64,000 nt of DNA. Origin: Takakia lepidozioides (Eukaryota > Streptophyta > Takakiopsida > Takakiales > Takakiaceae). Shown here one piece after another: positions 1-11,536 of this stretch. A program made the position numbers and the translations under genes. Under the pieces are notes generated by a model, which was not told the origin of the DNA, ran no database searches, and saw nothing but the letters and a program-made list of their open reading frames with translations. The stretch is from positions 84,982,756 through 85,046,755 of the forward strand of contig CM060731.1 in the NCBI GenBank assembly GCA_030704615.1. The letters run 5' to 3'. Each line of letters begins with the position of its first letter. Within the stretch, counting starts at the first letter, position 1.

Positions 1-2772
1 CGGGCGCGTTGCGGTGTTTCTCCCCAACTTGCTTCCACTTTAAATCCAGAGGTCACAGGAACGAGACCGATTGGACAGGCACAGCTCACCAACCATTTCG
101 AGCTCAGGAGAAGGTTCCGAACTCCACATTTAAGTGTGCGCATTGCAAAGAACCACCACACTGCATGTCTGTTTGTAATGCCAAGCAGTTCTATGTGTTG
201 CACCGTTTCCCTGACCTCACCCGAGCTTGCATACACGTTGGTTCCCATTGTCACAAATTGGCGAGGGGGAACTCGCGGGAGGCTGCCCACGAAGCAGAGC
301 AGCTCGTTCAGGAGGAGGTTAAGTTGAGACCGGGTGCCAAACCCAAACAGATACAGCTCCAAGCCGCCCATAAGATGGCATTGGCCAGAATTATGTCGGA
401 AGACGGCTCGGATAGAGTTCCTCTCGACGAGAAGGAAATGGAGGCATTGCTCGAGTCGGTGTCCCACGTATGTTCACCGAATGTCCGAAACCACATTGTC
501 TCTTGCAAACAGAAAATTGGGCGTGGCTCGGATATGCACTCCATTCTGGAGGTGAAGCGACGATGTGGATATGACTACATTCATGGAAGTAGGTTTCCAG
601 GACAAGGGACTGAGGCAGATCGTTGTTTCGTATTCAAAATGTCCACGTGTGGACCTGGCAGTGGCGTCGAACTGGTCGACAGGATGACGAGTGGGAACTT
701 GTCAAACAGTTGGGTCATGTTCGACCATATCAAGCGAATTACAAATCACCAGTGGGTGACAATGGGTGCACATGTCTACGACACCCACTGCAGGATGCTA
801 ATGACAATTGCTATTTGTGAGATGAAAGGAGAGGACACACAATCGGAGATGCTTCTTTGGCAGGGAATAAACGAACAGATGGCCAAGGCGGGATTGCCCC
901 TCCCAATTTCCGTGGTTTCATGGCGGACAACGCACAAGCAAATTGGGCTGCCATCCGAAGGGTGTACGGGCAAGACCCCAATGTTCCCATGGAAGGCAAG
1001 GAGAGATCTTGTGGGTTCCACTTTCTGCAGAGCCTTTCGCAGTACACAACCAGGCTCGTGGCGCCAGATTTCAGAGAGGAGCACCGTTCCATGTGCCTTG
1101 CGTGGAAGCGCGCTCCCACCTTGGATGATGCAGAGACACAGTTTGCATGCATACGGGCTTGGTGGACATCGTCAGGTGCTGTAAGGAAATCAGACGAAGG
1201 AGCAATGGTCAGTTGGCTAGCATGGTGGCATTATCGTTTCCTCCAGTTCGGCGACTATATGCGGGAGGTGAGTTGCACGAATTCGCGTCCCGTTGGATAT
1301 TATTCTTGGCCATATTTGTAACTTGCTTGTAACCTCAACATGTGCTTGTGCAGGAAATGTGTCTCGACTCCGACACCGACATGCCCACGACAAACATGGC
1401 CGAATCAGTGCACTCTTCCTGGCGTGCCTCCTCTGCGGCGCATCTGGTGGACATCCTCACTGCCACAACGGAGGACATTGTGAGGTCAATTATGCAGCAA
1501 TGCAGGTACAACGAGTTCTTGAAAGGGAAACAGTGGGGCTTGGGGCCGGACAGGCAGGAAATGCTGATGCGGACTGCCTCCAGATCGAAGAATCCTCGGA
1601 AGTGGGCGGCGGCCTTGCGAGAGGGCCTTCGGGACACGCCATTGCTGCGAAGAGGCCAACATTTGGAAGGAGATGTTCATACCCGTCCAGTGAGACGAAG
1701 ACTTGACGAGGCACCTGGCGGAGAAGAGGATTCATGGCGAGCTGACAAGAATATTCGCACGCTCCCTCGTGGTCCGGTGATGTTGTCCGAGGAGGTCTCG
1801 TCGAGCACCGGAAGTCCTGCACGTTCAAGATCGCCATCTCCTTTGAGCACAGGGCGCGTGCCCCGGCAACATAACGAGCCATCTGTAGTAAAGCAATACA
1901 ACATTCCCATTGTGGAGACAAGAGTGTCGGAGTCACAGTGGAGAATTGCGAGGACATTGCCGGCATTTCGAGGGAAGTGTTGCGCCATCCGGGTGGATAC
2001 GAGAGCACGCTGTGGTGAGATGATTCGGAGGAACCCACACGGTGCTGTACCTGCACCTTGTTTCAGCGGCAGATTTTTGACTCCCACATTTGCTCACGCC
2101 ACAACGCAGACATTTTGGTTCTGTAGGCACGACATAATGACCTGTGTATTTGGCAAGCCCAAGTACGGGATTCAGGGAATGCCGGAGCCTCCGGGCGTCT
2201 GGCCTGTTGCACCGGGTTGCAGCCTCTCTCAGAATGAGGCGGATGCTCTATCTGCAGCAGGATTTCGAATGGTGCAACGCACAGACATCCCGGCCCACGC
2301 ATTTCCGGTTCCTCAGACCCAGCCATTGCATACTGCTCGGTCCAGTAGAGACGGATTGGACAATTCTGCACATCCCACAATGCGATTCGGAAGAGTGAAG
2401 AGACGACACCCTCCCAACAAGTTGAATGAGACTCGGATTGCCAATGCTCTTGGGATGGCTTGCACTATTCAGAGCTCCGTGGACGTACCCCCACCCGGCC
2501 TTGGGCGTGTGTATCGGATGGCAACGGCCGGCTCGGCTGTACGCGACGATGTATACACAATTACGATTGGAGTGGAGCCGACTTGCAACTGTACGGACTT
2601 CTCGTTGATGGAAGCAAAGAAGGGTTCGAAGTATTATCCGTGCAAGCATCTGTATTACATTTACCTGAAGAGGTTGAGGATGAACGTGACTATTGATGAC
2701 TTTATTCATGCACCGGCGTTGAGCGTGAACGAGCTGCACAAACTCCTTCTTAGGGATTCCAGAAATCATTGA
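1..2772 (+). CDS. MULE-like transposase with C-terminal SWIM zinc finger, copy A (5' end outside window)
   Basis: Cut-and-paste DNA transposase family by inference, expected to act in the nucleus on element ends. The N-terminal part seen here has a Cys/His cluster (CAHCKEPPHCMSVC, then a CIHVGSHCH stretch). A DDE-like core follows: an FDHIKR aspartate, GFMADNAQANW as the second Asp region, and a C..H pair in SCGFHF. Then come TTNMAESVH, typical of MULE transposases, and a SWIM finger at about 2581-2650 (CNC ... CKH). An intron at 1268-1353 (GTGAGT..CAG) matches the intron position in copy C. The reading frame slips by one base near 895-905, in GLPLPNFRGF, so this copy is probably broken or misassembled there. 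The start codon lies upstream of base 1. It is about 44 percent identical by eye to copy C over the core. MULE assignment is inference from motifs; a KDZ/Zisupton relative is the alternative. Confidence 0.75.
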
Positions 2773-2931
2773 TGGGGCAAACGGAATCCTCCATATGGAT
2801 ATTTTCAAATGCATTTTGCTGTATCAGACTTTTTTTTTGCAGTGTAATGAAATGCACCCCAAAACTCCTGGAATGAGGCAATATTCCATTCAAACTGAGA
2901 TCCAACAGAAGCAGTTCTGGGGCCATTTCTG

Positions 2932-3170
2932 GAAAAATGGCGCCGAATTTCTCTTTTTGGGGCCGAAAACTCGCTAAGTCCCAACATGCACTGGTACCTG
3001 TGTTTGGGAAAATGGCGCCGAATTTCTCTTTTTGGGGCCGAAAACTGGCTAAGTCCCAACATGCACTGGTACCGTGTCTGGAAAAAATGGCGCCGAATTT
3101 CTCTTTTTTGGGCCGAAAACTGGCTAAGTCCGAACATGCACTGGAAAAATGGCGCCGAATTACCTGTCAT
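2932..3170. repeat. Tandem repeat, about 70-78 bp unit, 3-4 copies
   Basis: Successive units begin AAAATGGCGCCGAATTTCTC and end near CAACATGCACTGGTACC. Three are clear and a fourth is cut short at 3160. All frames stay partly open because the units are similar, which makes spurious ORFs on both strands. No coding signal is seen. The interval 2773-2931 holds nothing recognisable. Confidence 0.8.
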
Positions 3171-3175
3171 GAGGG

Positions 3176-3300
3176 GACCTATAGCCGCGGAATTCGGCAC
3201 CATTTTTCGCCAGAGAGACCTATTGCCGCGAAATACGTCGCCGTTTTTTCAGGTTACGGACCCTATTACCGCGAAATTCGGCGCCATATTTGCACATGTC
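3176..3300. repeat. Three subterminal-type repeats, CCTATnnCCGCGrAA
   Basis: Three units about 42 bp apart start CCTATAGCCGCGGAATTCGG, CCTATTGCCGCGAAATACG and CCTATTACCGCGAAATTCGG. The inverted motif CCGCGGAAATAGG occurs three times at 9825-9873, on the far side of the ParB-MTase gene A. This is consistent with the two ends of a transposon. The assignment is inference. Confidence 0.5.
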
Positions 3301-3500
3301 GCTAGGAATTGGCATGAGCGGAAGACAAAATATCATGAGCACAACTGTCAAAAGTGCAATTTTCCCTTCAAGGGGCCGAATAATATATTTGTTTTTTCTG
3401 ACACATTGCATTAAATTATTGTTTTTTATTGTTTTTTTTATTGTTTTTTATTTTCGAAATTTGTACTTCTGCTCATGAAAACCGATTGTGTTACTACTCT

Positions 3501-3541
3501 GCTCATGCCGCTCATGCCGCTCATGCCGCTCATGCTCATGA
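3501..3541. repeat. 9-bp microsatellite-like repeat GCTCATGCC
   Basis: About four copies of GCTCATGCC lie directly before the hairpin satellite. The region 3301-3500 is AT-rich with T tracts and shows no gene. Confidence 0.8.
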
Positions 3542-3550
3542 AATAGCAAA

Positions 3551-5290
3551 CCTCCATTCAGTGGCAGCTCAAACAGTGTGCGCCAACGCACACTGTTTGA
3601 GCTGTACATGTCACTGTTTTTTTGGTGTTAAATTCGGACTTCCAGGGCAGGTTTCTGAGTATGAAATAACCATTCAGTGGCAGCTCAAACAGTGTGCGTT
3701 GGCGTACACTGTTTGAGCTGAATATGTAAGTGTTTTTTCCGATTGAAATTCGGACTTCCAGGGCAGGTTTATGATGATGAAATAACCATTCAGTGGCAGC
3801 TCAAACAGTGTGCGTTGGCGCACACTGTCTGAGCTGTACATGTCACTGTTTTTTGTGGTGTTGAATTCGGACTTCCAGGGCAGGTTTATGATGATGAAAT
3901 AACCATTCAGTGGCAGCTCAAATAGTGTGCGTTGGCGCACACTGTTTCAGCTGAACATGTCATTGTTTTTTTGGTGTTAAAATTCGGCATTTAGGGCACG
4001 TTTCTGAGGATGAAATAACCATTCAGTGGCAGCTCAAACAGTGTGCGTTGGCGCACACTGTTTGAGCTGTATATGTCACTGTTTTTTTGGTGTTAAATTC
4101 GGACTTCCAGGGTAGGTTTATGATGATGAAATAACCATTCAGTGGCAGCTCAAACAGTGTGCGTTGGCGCACACTGTTTCAGCTGAACATGTCACTGTTT
4201 TTTTGGTGTTAAAATTCAGCATTTAGGGCACGTTTCTGAGGACGAAATAACCATTCAGTGGCAGCTCAAACAGTGTGCGCCAACGCACACTGTTTGAGTT
4301 GAACATGTAAGTGTTTTTTTGGTATTAAAATTCGGCATTTAGGGCACGTTTCTGAGGATGAAATAACCATTCAGTGGCAGCTCAAACAGGGTGCGTTGGC
4401 GCACACTGTTTGAGCTGTACATGTCACCTTTTTTTTTGGTGTTAAATTCGGACTTCCAGGGCAGGTTTATGATGATGAAATAACCATTCAGTGGCAGCTC
4501 AAACAGTGTGCGTTGGCGCACACTATTTGAGCTGTAGATGTCACTGTTTTTTTGGTGTTAAATTCGGACTTCCAGGGCAGGTTTATGATGATGAAATAAC
4601 CATTCAGTGGTAGCTCAAACAGTGTGCGTTGGCGCACACTGTGTGAGCTGTACATGTCACTGTTTTTTTGGTGTTAAATTCGAACTTCCAGGGCAGGTTT
4701 ATGATGATGAAATAACCATTCAGTGGCAGCTCAAACAGTGTGCGCCAACGCACACTGTCTGAGCTGTACATGTCACTGTTTTTTTGGTGTTAAATTCGGA
4801 CTTCCAGGGCAGGTTTATGATGATGAAATAACCATTCAGTGGCAGCTCAAACAGTGTGCGTTGGCGCACACTGTTTGAGTTGAACATGTAAGTGTTTTTT
4901 TTCCGATTGAAATTCGGCATTTAGGGCACGTTTCTGAGGTTGAAAGAACCATTCTGTGGCAGCTCAAAGAGTGTGCGTTGGCGCACACTATTTGAGCTCT
5001 ACATTTAAGTGTTTTTCCGGTTGAAATTCGGCATTTAGGGCACGTTTCTGAGGATGAAATATCTTGGAGTTTACAATGAACACTTACCTGGCACAAGTAG
5101 GTGTTCAATGATCATTTACATGGCAAGTGAAACAGTGTGCGTCAACGCACACTCTTTGAGCCCACTTTTACATTGTCTTTTTCTGTGGAATTCGGCAACA
5201 TAGGACATGTCTGTGAGGGTCAATGTACACTTACCTGGCAGCTTAAAATAGTGTGCGTCAACGCACACTCTTTGAGCCCACTTTTTCTTG
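3551..5290. repeat. Hairpin satellite, left array (about 115-118 bp unit, about 15 units)
   Basis: Each unit holds a near-perfect inverted repeat: CAGCTCAAACAGTGTGCG, a 4-base centre, and its reverse complement. A T-tract and a TTCGG-containing spacer follow. The centre is TTGG in most units, CCAA (its reverse complement) in units near 3565, 4262 and 4727, and TCAA in the last two diverged units (about 5130 and 5245). Two spacer types alternate irregularly: GTCACTGTTTTTTTGGTG/GACTTCCAGGG and GTAAGTGTTTTTTCCG/GGCATTTAGGG. The array ends about 55 bp before exon 2 of gene A and probably lies in its intron 1. Long minus-strand ORFs across it are an effect of the unit length. Confidence 0.95.
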
Positions 5291-5345
5291 CCTTTGCCGT
5301 TGTTTCATGCCTCTCTAATATCAAGTTGAATGAACAACCCTGCAG

Positions 5346-8300
5346 GAGAAGATGCAAAGTGTGGCAGATGAGGTCCCTTCAGGTCAGGAGAAGGAGATAA
5401 TTGTTGATGTGGACGAAGAGTTCTATGAAAGCAAAGCCGCTGAGATGCTGGGGGGTCAGAAGGTAAACTCTCAGCTTGTGGTGCAAAGTATGCTTGCCCC
5501 GGGTGGGAGGTTGAAGATTCCCCTGTGTAGGTTGGTTTCCATGCCCGTCGTTCGTACACCCCTCGTCAAGGACATTCTCAAGCTGGAGGCCGAGTTTGTG
5601 CATGGGTATTTGGATGGATCCGCAGTCTTTTACGTTTCTACTAGGGATTCCAAAGGTAATGAGCTCCTCGTGGATCAGTCAATCGTGGACTCTTGGGACC
5701 CCATTTGGAGACAGCTGAACGAATCCTTCGAACTTCTTCTCTCCAAGAAACCTTCCACCCAGGCATTCTCGGGAAAGATGTTTCATGTTTGGGATGGGAA
5801 CCACCGCTTGCTTGCATGGATGGCTGTCATTGGGAGGCTGCACTCACAGGAGGAAGAGTGACATTACTCTGTTCGATCGATGGTGCTGGATTGTGACGGG
5901 AACATGATGGGTCTTCTGACAGCAATGAATGATGTGAACAGGTTGGTTTCTCATTCTACATGTTCCACTTGTGGTTCCGTTCTTCTTTGATTGAAGACCT
6001 TGAATTTCATTCTGACTTGCAGATATCATTCTGCAGAGGAACGGAGACATTGCATGTCAAAACGAGTTTGGTTCACACACTGTATAGGATACAAAGGATA
6101 GGGCAGATGCCCTTGACCAACTTCAAGACCATCCTTTCAGCGGAGATGTACAAGAAGTGCGAAAGCTCCAAGACATCGGAAACGTGGTACTCGTTGACCC
6201 GTGAGGCTTTCATGGAGTACATGTACACGGTGAGATACATCTTCCTTCATCTGGTCTTCCATATTCCACATGTTTGTTTTTCCATTGACCTTGTGCTGAT
6301 GCAACTCTCTTGCATTCCCTTGCAGCAAGACATTGCAGATGCAGGGGAGCGTGGCAAACTGGAATACTACAGCTCTACCCCTGAAGAGAGAATGACAGCA
6401 AAGGGGGTTGAGAGTCGCATCCAGAAAGAGATGACCGCTACAAGAAGGACTATAATGAGTGTTTTCGTGAAGCAGTTGAGAATTGCCGACCCATCATTCG
6501 GACCGCAGTTTCTCCTGGAGATAAAAAAACCATTATAACAAGCCAGGCAAGCCAGAAATGGCCCAAGAGAAGTTGCACAGGTTGTCTACCGCCGTTGTGT
6601 CTCCAGAACAAAAGGTGAAGTGGCTGCAGATATGGAACTCCGATCCCACAGTTAGGGATACCCACATGTTCCCAAGGCCTGAGAAAGAGAAGAAGACCCA
6701 GCGTGTCATTCCTGTCAGTGACAATGTGCTGGACACCTGGCTTCACAAGGCCACTTACTGGAGCCAGGTGTGATGTCCTTCCCTGTGTCACTGTCTTTTC
6801 TCTTTTCCTGTCCTTATCTTTCTATTGCCTCTTACATTTGCTGTGATTGCTTTTGGGTTCATTCTTGCATTTGTATTGTTTTGCAGTTGGAAGAAAGGGC
6901 CAGATCGGTTCTGCATACTCAGCTGGCTGACTATGGCATCAGTATGATAGCACCGAAGGTGTCCTTCGAAGCATACATGAGGAAATGGAGAGCCACAGTG
7001 TGGCACTCTTGTTTCTTTAGAGAGTTCAGCAAGGAGGGCGGCATCAGTCGAACAAATGAGCTGGACCAGCAAGAAAAAGGAGAGGAAGCCTGGAAACGAT
7101 GCCTTTACAGGTGCACACTCTTGCACTACTTATTTGTGTTGTGGTTGCAATGTGTTGTGTGGCATACTGTTGAAGGGGGTCTTCCTGGTGTGATGGAAAA
7201 GTTGCCACACAATATTTCCATTGTAAAATGAGGCTGTCTCTGTTGCTGCAGGTACATAAAGTTTGTTCTCCTGGAAGAGAATTGCCTGGACAAACATCCG
7301 GATTTCGTGGACCTGTGGCTTGTCCCTGCTGGCAACCAGACCATGTTTACTACTGGGATCTTGCATGACTGGGGCCCAGACCATCTTTCTTCTTGTGGTT
7401 GGTATTTGGATTGCCCTCCTTCTGAGACCCCAGCTCCAGAGGTGTCTTTGAGGAGAGAGAATGACCGTATTGCAGCCACTGCCACAGCAGCCGACCTCGA
7501 CATTCATGAACGTAATTTGAGGACTCTTGCAGAGAAGGAGCCTCCCACTCAGGATACACCAGGTAGAGGAAGAAAGGCAAAGGGAAAAGATGTTGCTGGT
7601 GTTGTTGGGAAGGGAAGGGGTAGAGGGAAGGTGGCACAAGGGCAGGGAAGTGTTGCAGATATTGGCCCTGTGGAGCATGTCTAGCAGACTCCACCGCATG
7701 GTAGGGGATCCAGGAGAAAAAACAAGGGGGTGGTTGATCCCAAGGACCCGTACCATGCAGTGGAACATCCCACGAGGGTCATTCGCCCAACCAGGTTGGA
7801 GATGGCCAACGTCGGGTTCCTTGCCATGATGGAGTCGAAGAAATCTGATTACAAGGGCGAGCCATCACCAGTGTGGGACAGGATTGTGCAGTTCCTCAGC
7901 ACGGTGCGTGTTCTCTTTGGGTTCTGTGGCTTCTGTTGTTTTTGTCTGCTGTGGGCATGGATCGTTTCTAAACTTGTGAGAATTCCATTGTATTTTTGTT
8001 TGCAGGCTAAAATGCCCAAATCCTGGGTGAACGGGAAGGAGAAGCCATATGCAGCCGAACTCATCATCTTGGACATCCCTGATGGGTTGGCAGTCCCGGA
8101 TATCCCTCCATCGGGTGCTTGTCCGGGTTGGAATGCTTTTGATGAGCGCTACTGGCGGTGGGTTTTCTCCTTTTGCAACTTCTTCCTGTCCGATGCAGGT
8201 GTTTTGGTGCTCATCCAGTCCATCGACGGTCGGTGTCGCCGTGCACTTTCCAGCTATTTGAAAGCCTCAGGCATGAGAGTCGTGAAGACATGGAATTGTG

Positions 8301-9450
8301 TGAACAACATGTACCTTACGAAGGGGGATCGTCCGGGAGAGATGGTAAGTTTTCCTTCTTCTTCCTCTTCTTGGTTGTTCTCGGATGGGGTTGTATAGGT
8401 CGCTCGAACTCATATGTAGGGGCCCGATTTTTTTTTGCTTCTTAGTTCCTTGTGGATGTCATGTTTGCAGACTCGTCTATTTGAAGCTGTTTGTCTCGTC
8501 CGGGTGCATCCACAAACGACTCCGGCTGGCATTACCGAGTTTGCCATCACTCATGGGGCCAAGTTCATAGATGACAGGACAGATCCCCCCACGGATGACA
8601 TGCATCACAACTACGTCGACAGCAACGTGTGCTTGCGAAGGGGGAATGGGGTTCCTTGGAGAGGGGCGAGGGAGAGGAGCCCGGCTTTCATTCAAACGAT
8701 TGTGGAGTGCTGCACCTACACAGACGCCAGAGTTCTGGATTTGTCGATGGGCACAGGTTCGTCTCTTCAACATTCACATTTCATGAGGTTTGATTGAGCT
8801 TACACTTTCAGCACTTCCCACCGTTCCGAATGTGTCTTCAATGTCTTCTTCATTCATTCTATTCCACTGCAGGTGCTTCTTACCACGCTTGCAAGGCCAG
8901 TGCGCGACATCTCTTTGGGATTGAAGGGGATGCTGAGATTTACAAGAACCTCCTGATGGGTTTGGGTGGACACACTTCTCAAGTCCTTCCGAAGCCCCGT
9001 CCCGTTGATACTGATACAGAGGAGACTTCTGACAAGGAGCTGGACTCCGACTTTGCCTGTGAGTAAGTTCAACCTTTGCATGCTTGCATTGTTGTTTCAA
9101 TATCGAGAATCGCTGTTCTTGAGGCAAAGTGCACATTGGAGACATCCTCTTTGTTGGACTTGTGCATTGCATCATTGTGTTAAAAATGGGGTTTTGTGGA
9201 CATGTGCAGGAGTCCGCGTGCTTCCACTTGCCCTCCAGGGCTATCACACCTATTTGGACTTGTTTGCAGTCCTCCTCGGTCTTGCGTGCTACCTGTCTAT
9301 GCGGAGGCACTCGCAGCAAGCATGTCCGTTCATGGGACTCCGAGTCCACCTTACGACGGCCTTCGTAGAACACGTGGTGTTGGGGCCAGAACCTTTGTAG
9401 ATGACATAGCACAGGAGGTGGACACTGATTGTGATGACTGCGACACTTGA
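5346..9450 (+). pseudogene. ParB/Srx-like plus beta-class amino-methyltransferase-like gene, copy A (exons 2-10)
   Basis: Nine exons fit GT..AG rules and the paralogue B: 5346-5941, 6037-6229, 6326-6767, 6887-7110, 7252-7903, 8006-8344, 8471-8756, 8873-9062, 9210-9450, encoding about 1,050 residues. Exon 2 has a ParB-like pocket with FHVWDGNHRLLAW, followed by a conserved Asn region (AMNDVN). The middle is helical and unrecognised. Exon 6 ends in a basic, Gly/Lys-rich linker. Exons 7-9 follow the order of a beta-class amino-methyltransferase: IILDIPDG in place of motif IV (DPPY), a Phe/Leu strand-rich stretch, then RGARERSPAF and motif I VLDLSMGTGASYHAC with HLFGIEGD. Lesions are an in-frame TGA at 5859-5861, one extra A in the A7 run at 6523-6529, and an in-frame TAG at 7682-7684. 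Exon 1 is not found upstream. Enzymatic activity is doubtful; the family role is unknown. Confidence 0.7.
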
Positions 9451-9824
9451 TATGAAGTTTTCTTTTGGTTTAATTCTGGGCCAAATTTGAAATGGGATGG
9501 TTGTGTTTCCTTGTTGTCCTGTTTGCAATGTGTGCGTGGAATTCACATTCATGGTTACAAACTATTGTTGGAGATGGGGGTTGCATGGACTGCCTGGATT
9601 GTTCCTTCAATCTATTTGGTGTTTTGTGGACCTCACAGACTTAAGTACATTGCGAAAACAAACAAACCACTTTGGTTCGTGTAGAGCATCCTCGCATCAT
9701 TTGCTAGTTGGTCCCCAAACTATTCCTGCTAGAAGAATGGTTGGTGAATCCATCACGGTGAAGTCCACCTCATCAAAAACTGTTTAGGCATTCTCAATTC
9801 TACCCAAATCAACCCGCGGAAATA
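9451..9824. other. Non-coding 3' flank of ParB-MTase gene A
   Basis: No gene is seen. The start of the stretch is likely the 3' UTR of gene A (T/G-rich). No clear polyadenylation signal or repeat was recognised. Confidence 0.5.
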
Positions 9825-9962
9825 GGTGACACCACTCGGAAATAGGTGACATCCGCGGAAATAGGCACTGTTTGCATGCTGACGTGGCGTGAGCCTGTGC
9901 TGGGCTCACGCTTTCCTGGGCTCACAGGCTCACGCCTCCGGGCTCACGGAATAGCACCCCCC
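9825..9962. mobile_element. Putative right end of SWIM/ParB-MTase transposon
   Basis: Three CCGCGGAAATAGG-like motifs (9825-9873) are followed by GACGTGGCGTGAGC and a cluster of GTGAGC and GGCTCACG words able to fold back. The same arrangement is seen after gene B (21480-21662) and, inverted, before transposase C (56111-56275). Immediately to the right is ATGATGAGGGA (9963-9973) and gypsy RNase H coding sequence. The same 11 bases precede the other end at 56100-56110, as expected for a target-site duplication. Inference, moderately supported. Confidence 0.55.
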
Positions 9963-10762
9963 ATGATGAGGGAAGAGAGTTCGTAGTGGCTTATGCTAGC
10001 CGCTCGAACAACGTTGCAGAGTCTAAGTATAGCTCATATGAGGGAGAATGCTTAGCTGCAGTGTGGGCCGTGGCACACTTCAGGTGCTATCTATACGGTA
10101 ATTTCTTGACCCTTGTCACGGATCACCAACCACTCAAGTGGTTGATGGAGTCAGACAAGCTTACGGGGAAGCTTGCACGGTGGGCACTCATCCTTCAAGA
10201 GTATGACTTTCAGGTGGTGCATCGACCGGGTTTGGTCAATCGCAATGCGGATGGGTTGAGTCGTAATCATTCACGAGCCAGCAGGATGACACTGGAGCTA
10301 TTACTGGAAGTAGGACCTTCAGAGAGGGAAGAGGAAGTTACTTCAGTATCACAGCCATCACAGCCAGATGATCGGCTTGTCACAAAGTTACCACAAGTTG
10401 TCCATGCAGTTCAACCAGAAATAATTGATTTAGAAAAAGAAGGGTTAGATATTCCCACTACAGAACAGGTGGTGGCAGAAATTGAGAAGGGGGACCTTCT
10501 CTATGAATATTCTGGTATGGTCAAAGACACAGTGATTCCGGAGGTGCAACGATTGTCCAGGGGAAACCCTGCGGCGCATATAATACACACACCTGTGACG
10601 GAGGTACCACAGGTAGAATGCCAAGACACTGCAGCACCAGTGACGGATGGAGAGGTTCAGGAAGAAAATCTAGTGGGGCAATGGCCTGAGTGGTTCGTAA
10701 GGCATCACACTGTTGAGGATCAGGGAGAACAGCAGCAAGCTCACCAAGATGACCCTCAATAG
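9963..10762 (+). CDS. Ty3/gypsy pol fragment: RNase H and C-terminal tail
   Basis: Begins inside pol at DEGREFVVAYASR and continues through RNase H, including SKYSSYEGECLAAVWAV with its catalytic Glu, TDHQPLKWL and NRNADGLSRN. This enzyme removes the RNA strand during reverse transcription. The frame stays open to TAG at 10760. An integrase should follow, but the remaining 165 residues are acidic and Gln/Pro/Val-rich with no HHCC or DDE motif. The upstream RT portion is missing here. The matching RT half ends at the same codon at 56110, so this is an interrupted element rather than a gene. Confidence 0.85.
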
Positions 10763-10765
10763 GCG

Positions 10766-11536
10766 ATGCTTATGAGTTCCATAAACATGACACTTAATTT
10801 GTTGGGTACTTATGTCAAATCACATGTTCCCACTACTCAATTGGCAGCTTTGAGGGAGGAACTCAGGAAGGAGTTTGAGGCTCGACTTGCCACAGAGTGT
10901 GCAAATAAGGTCGATGAAGAGGTCACTCTCAAGATGCAGCAAGACTTGGAGAGTACAGAAGTGGCTTTGCAATTGGCCAAGGAACAATTGATTGAGGAAG
11001 GCCTCGCGCAAGACCAGTTGCACGAAGCACATAAGCAACAGCTATACCAAATGCAAGTGAAGCATGAAAGCAAGTTGCAACAAGTGAATGCACTATATAC
11101 GGAGTTGCAGACAGTGCATGACAGGATGGCCATCCAATATGCTACACTCACAACTATGCTTGACCAATCTACAACAGAAATAAACAGTCAAGCGGAAAGA
11201 TGTACGAAGGCAGAGGCAGAAAATGTTGAGCAAGTGAAACTCATTGTCGATATGAAGAATACAATCTGTCGCAATGAGGATACTTTCAAGCAATACAGAC
11301 AGGTTGAAGCTGACCAAGAGAGACACATACTGGAGTTGCAACAAACAATCATGGCCAATAGAAATGAAATCTCTGTCACTAACAAGGCTTGGAAGGAAGC
11401 CAATAATCTGCTTGCTGCCTATGCGAATTTGGTTGAACCTCATGCGAAGCACATGGAAGCTTTACAACAGCAGTTAGATATGTACAAACTCAGAGAGGAG
11501 CAGACTCTCAGAGGTACCAGGCTGTGGTGGCTGTGA
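10766..11536 (+). CDS. Coiled-coil ORF in the gypsy 3' region
   Basis: An uninterrupted 256-residue ORF starts 3 bases after the pol stop, with ATG at 10766. It is rich in Gln, Glu, Lys and Leu with heptad-like spacing over most of its length (for example LREELRKEFEARL and LEALQQQL-like runs), so a long coiled coil is likely. I recognise no catalytic domain. Its 3' end overlaps the antisense ORF by about 60 bases. It may be an element-encoded structural protein; function unknown. Confidence 0.5.
   Translation: MLMSSINMTLNLLGTYVKSHVPTTQLAALREELRKEFEARLATECANKVDEEVTLKMQQDLESTEVALQLAKEQLIEEGLAQDQLHEAHKQQLYQMQVKHESKLQQVNALYTELQTVHDRMAIQYATLTTMLDQSTTEINSQAERCTKAEAENVEQVKLIVDMKNTICRNEDTFKQYRQVEADQERHILELQQTIMANRNEISVTNKAWKEANNLLAAYANLVEPHAKHMEALQQQLDMYKLREEQTLRGTRLWWL

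Noticed and set aside
3565-3604. Helitron 3' hairpins repeated in tandem
   Set aside because: No CTRR end follows the hairpin at the expected 5-12 bases and no Rep/helicase fragments were seen.
3674-5108. Minus-strand ORFs of 60-90 codons in the satellite (and at 63049-63658)
   Set aside because: They are translations of the repeat unit whose length is close to a multiple of three; the peptide simply recurs.
3551-5290. CRISPR-like array (regular palindromic repeats with spacers)
   Set aside because: Spacers are two recurring sequences, not unique ones; the context is eukaryotic with introns and no Cas genes. It is a satellite.
5859-5861. TGA in ParB-MTase A as a selenocysteine codon
   Set aside because: The matching residue in copy B is not Cys and other stops (TAG) and a frameshift exist in the same gene; a lesion is simpler.
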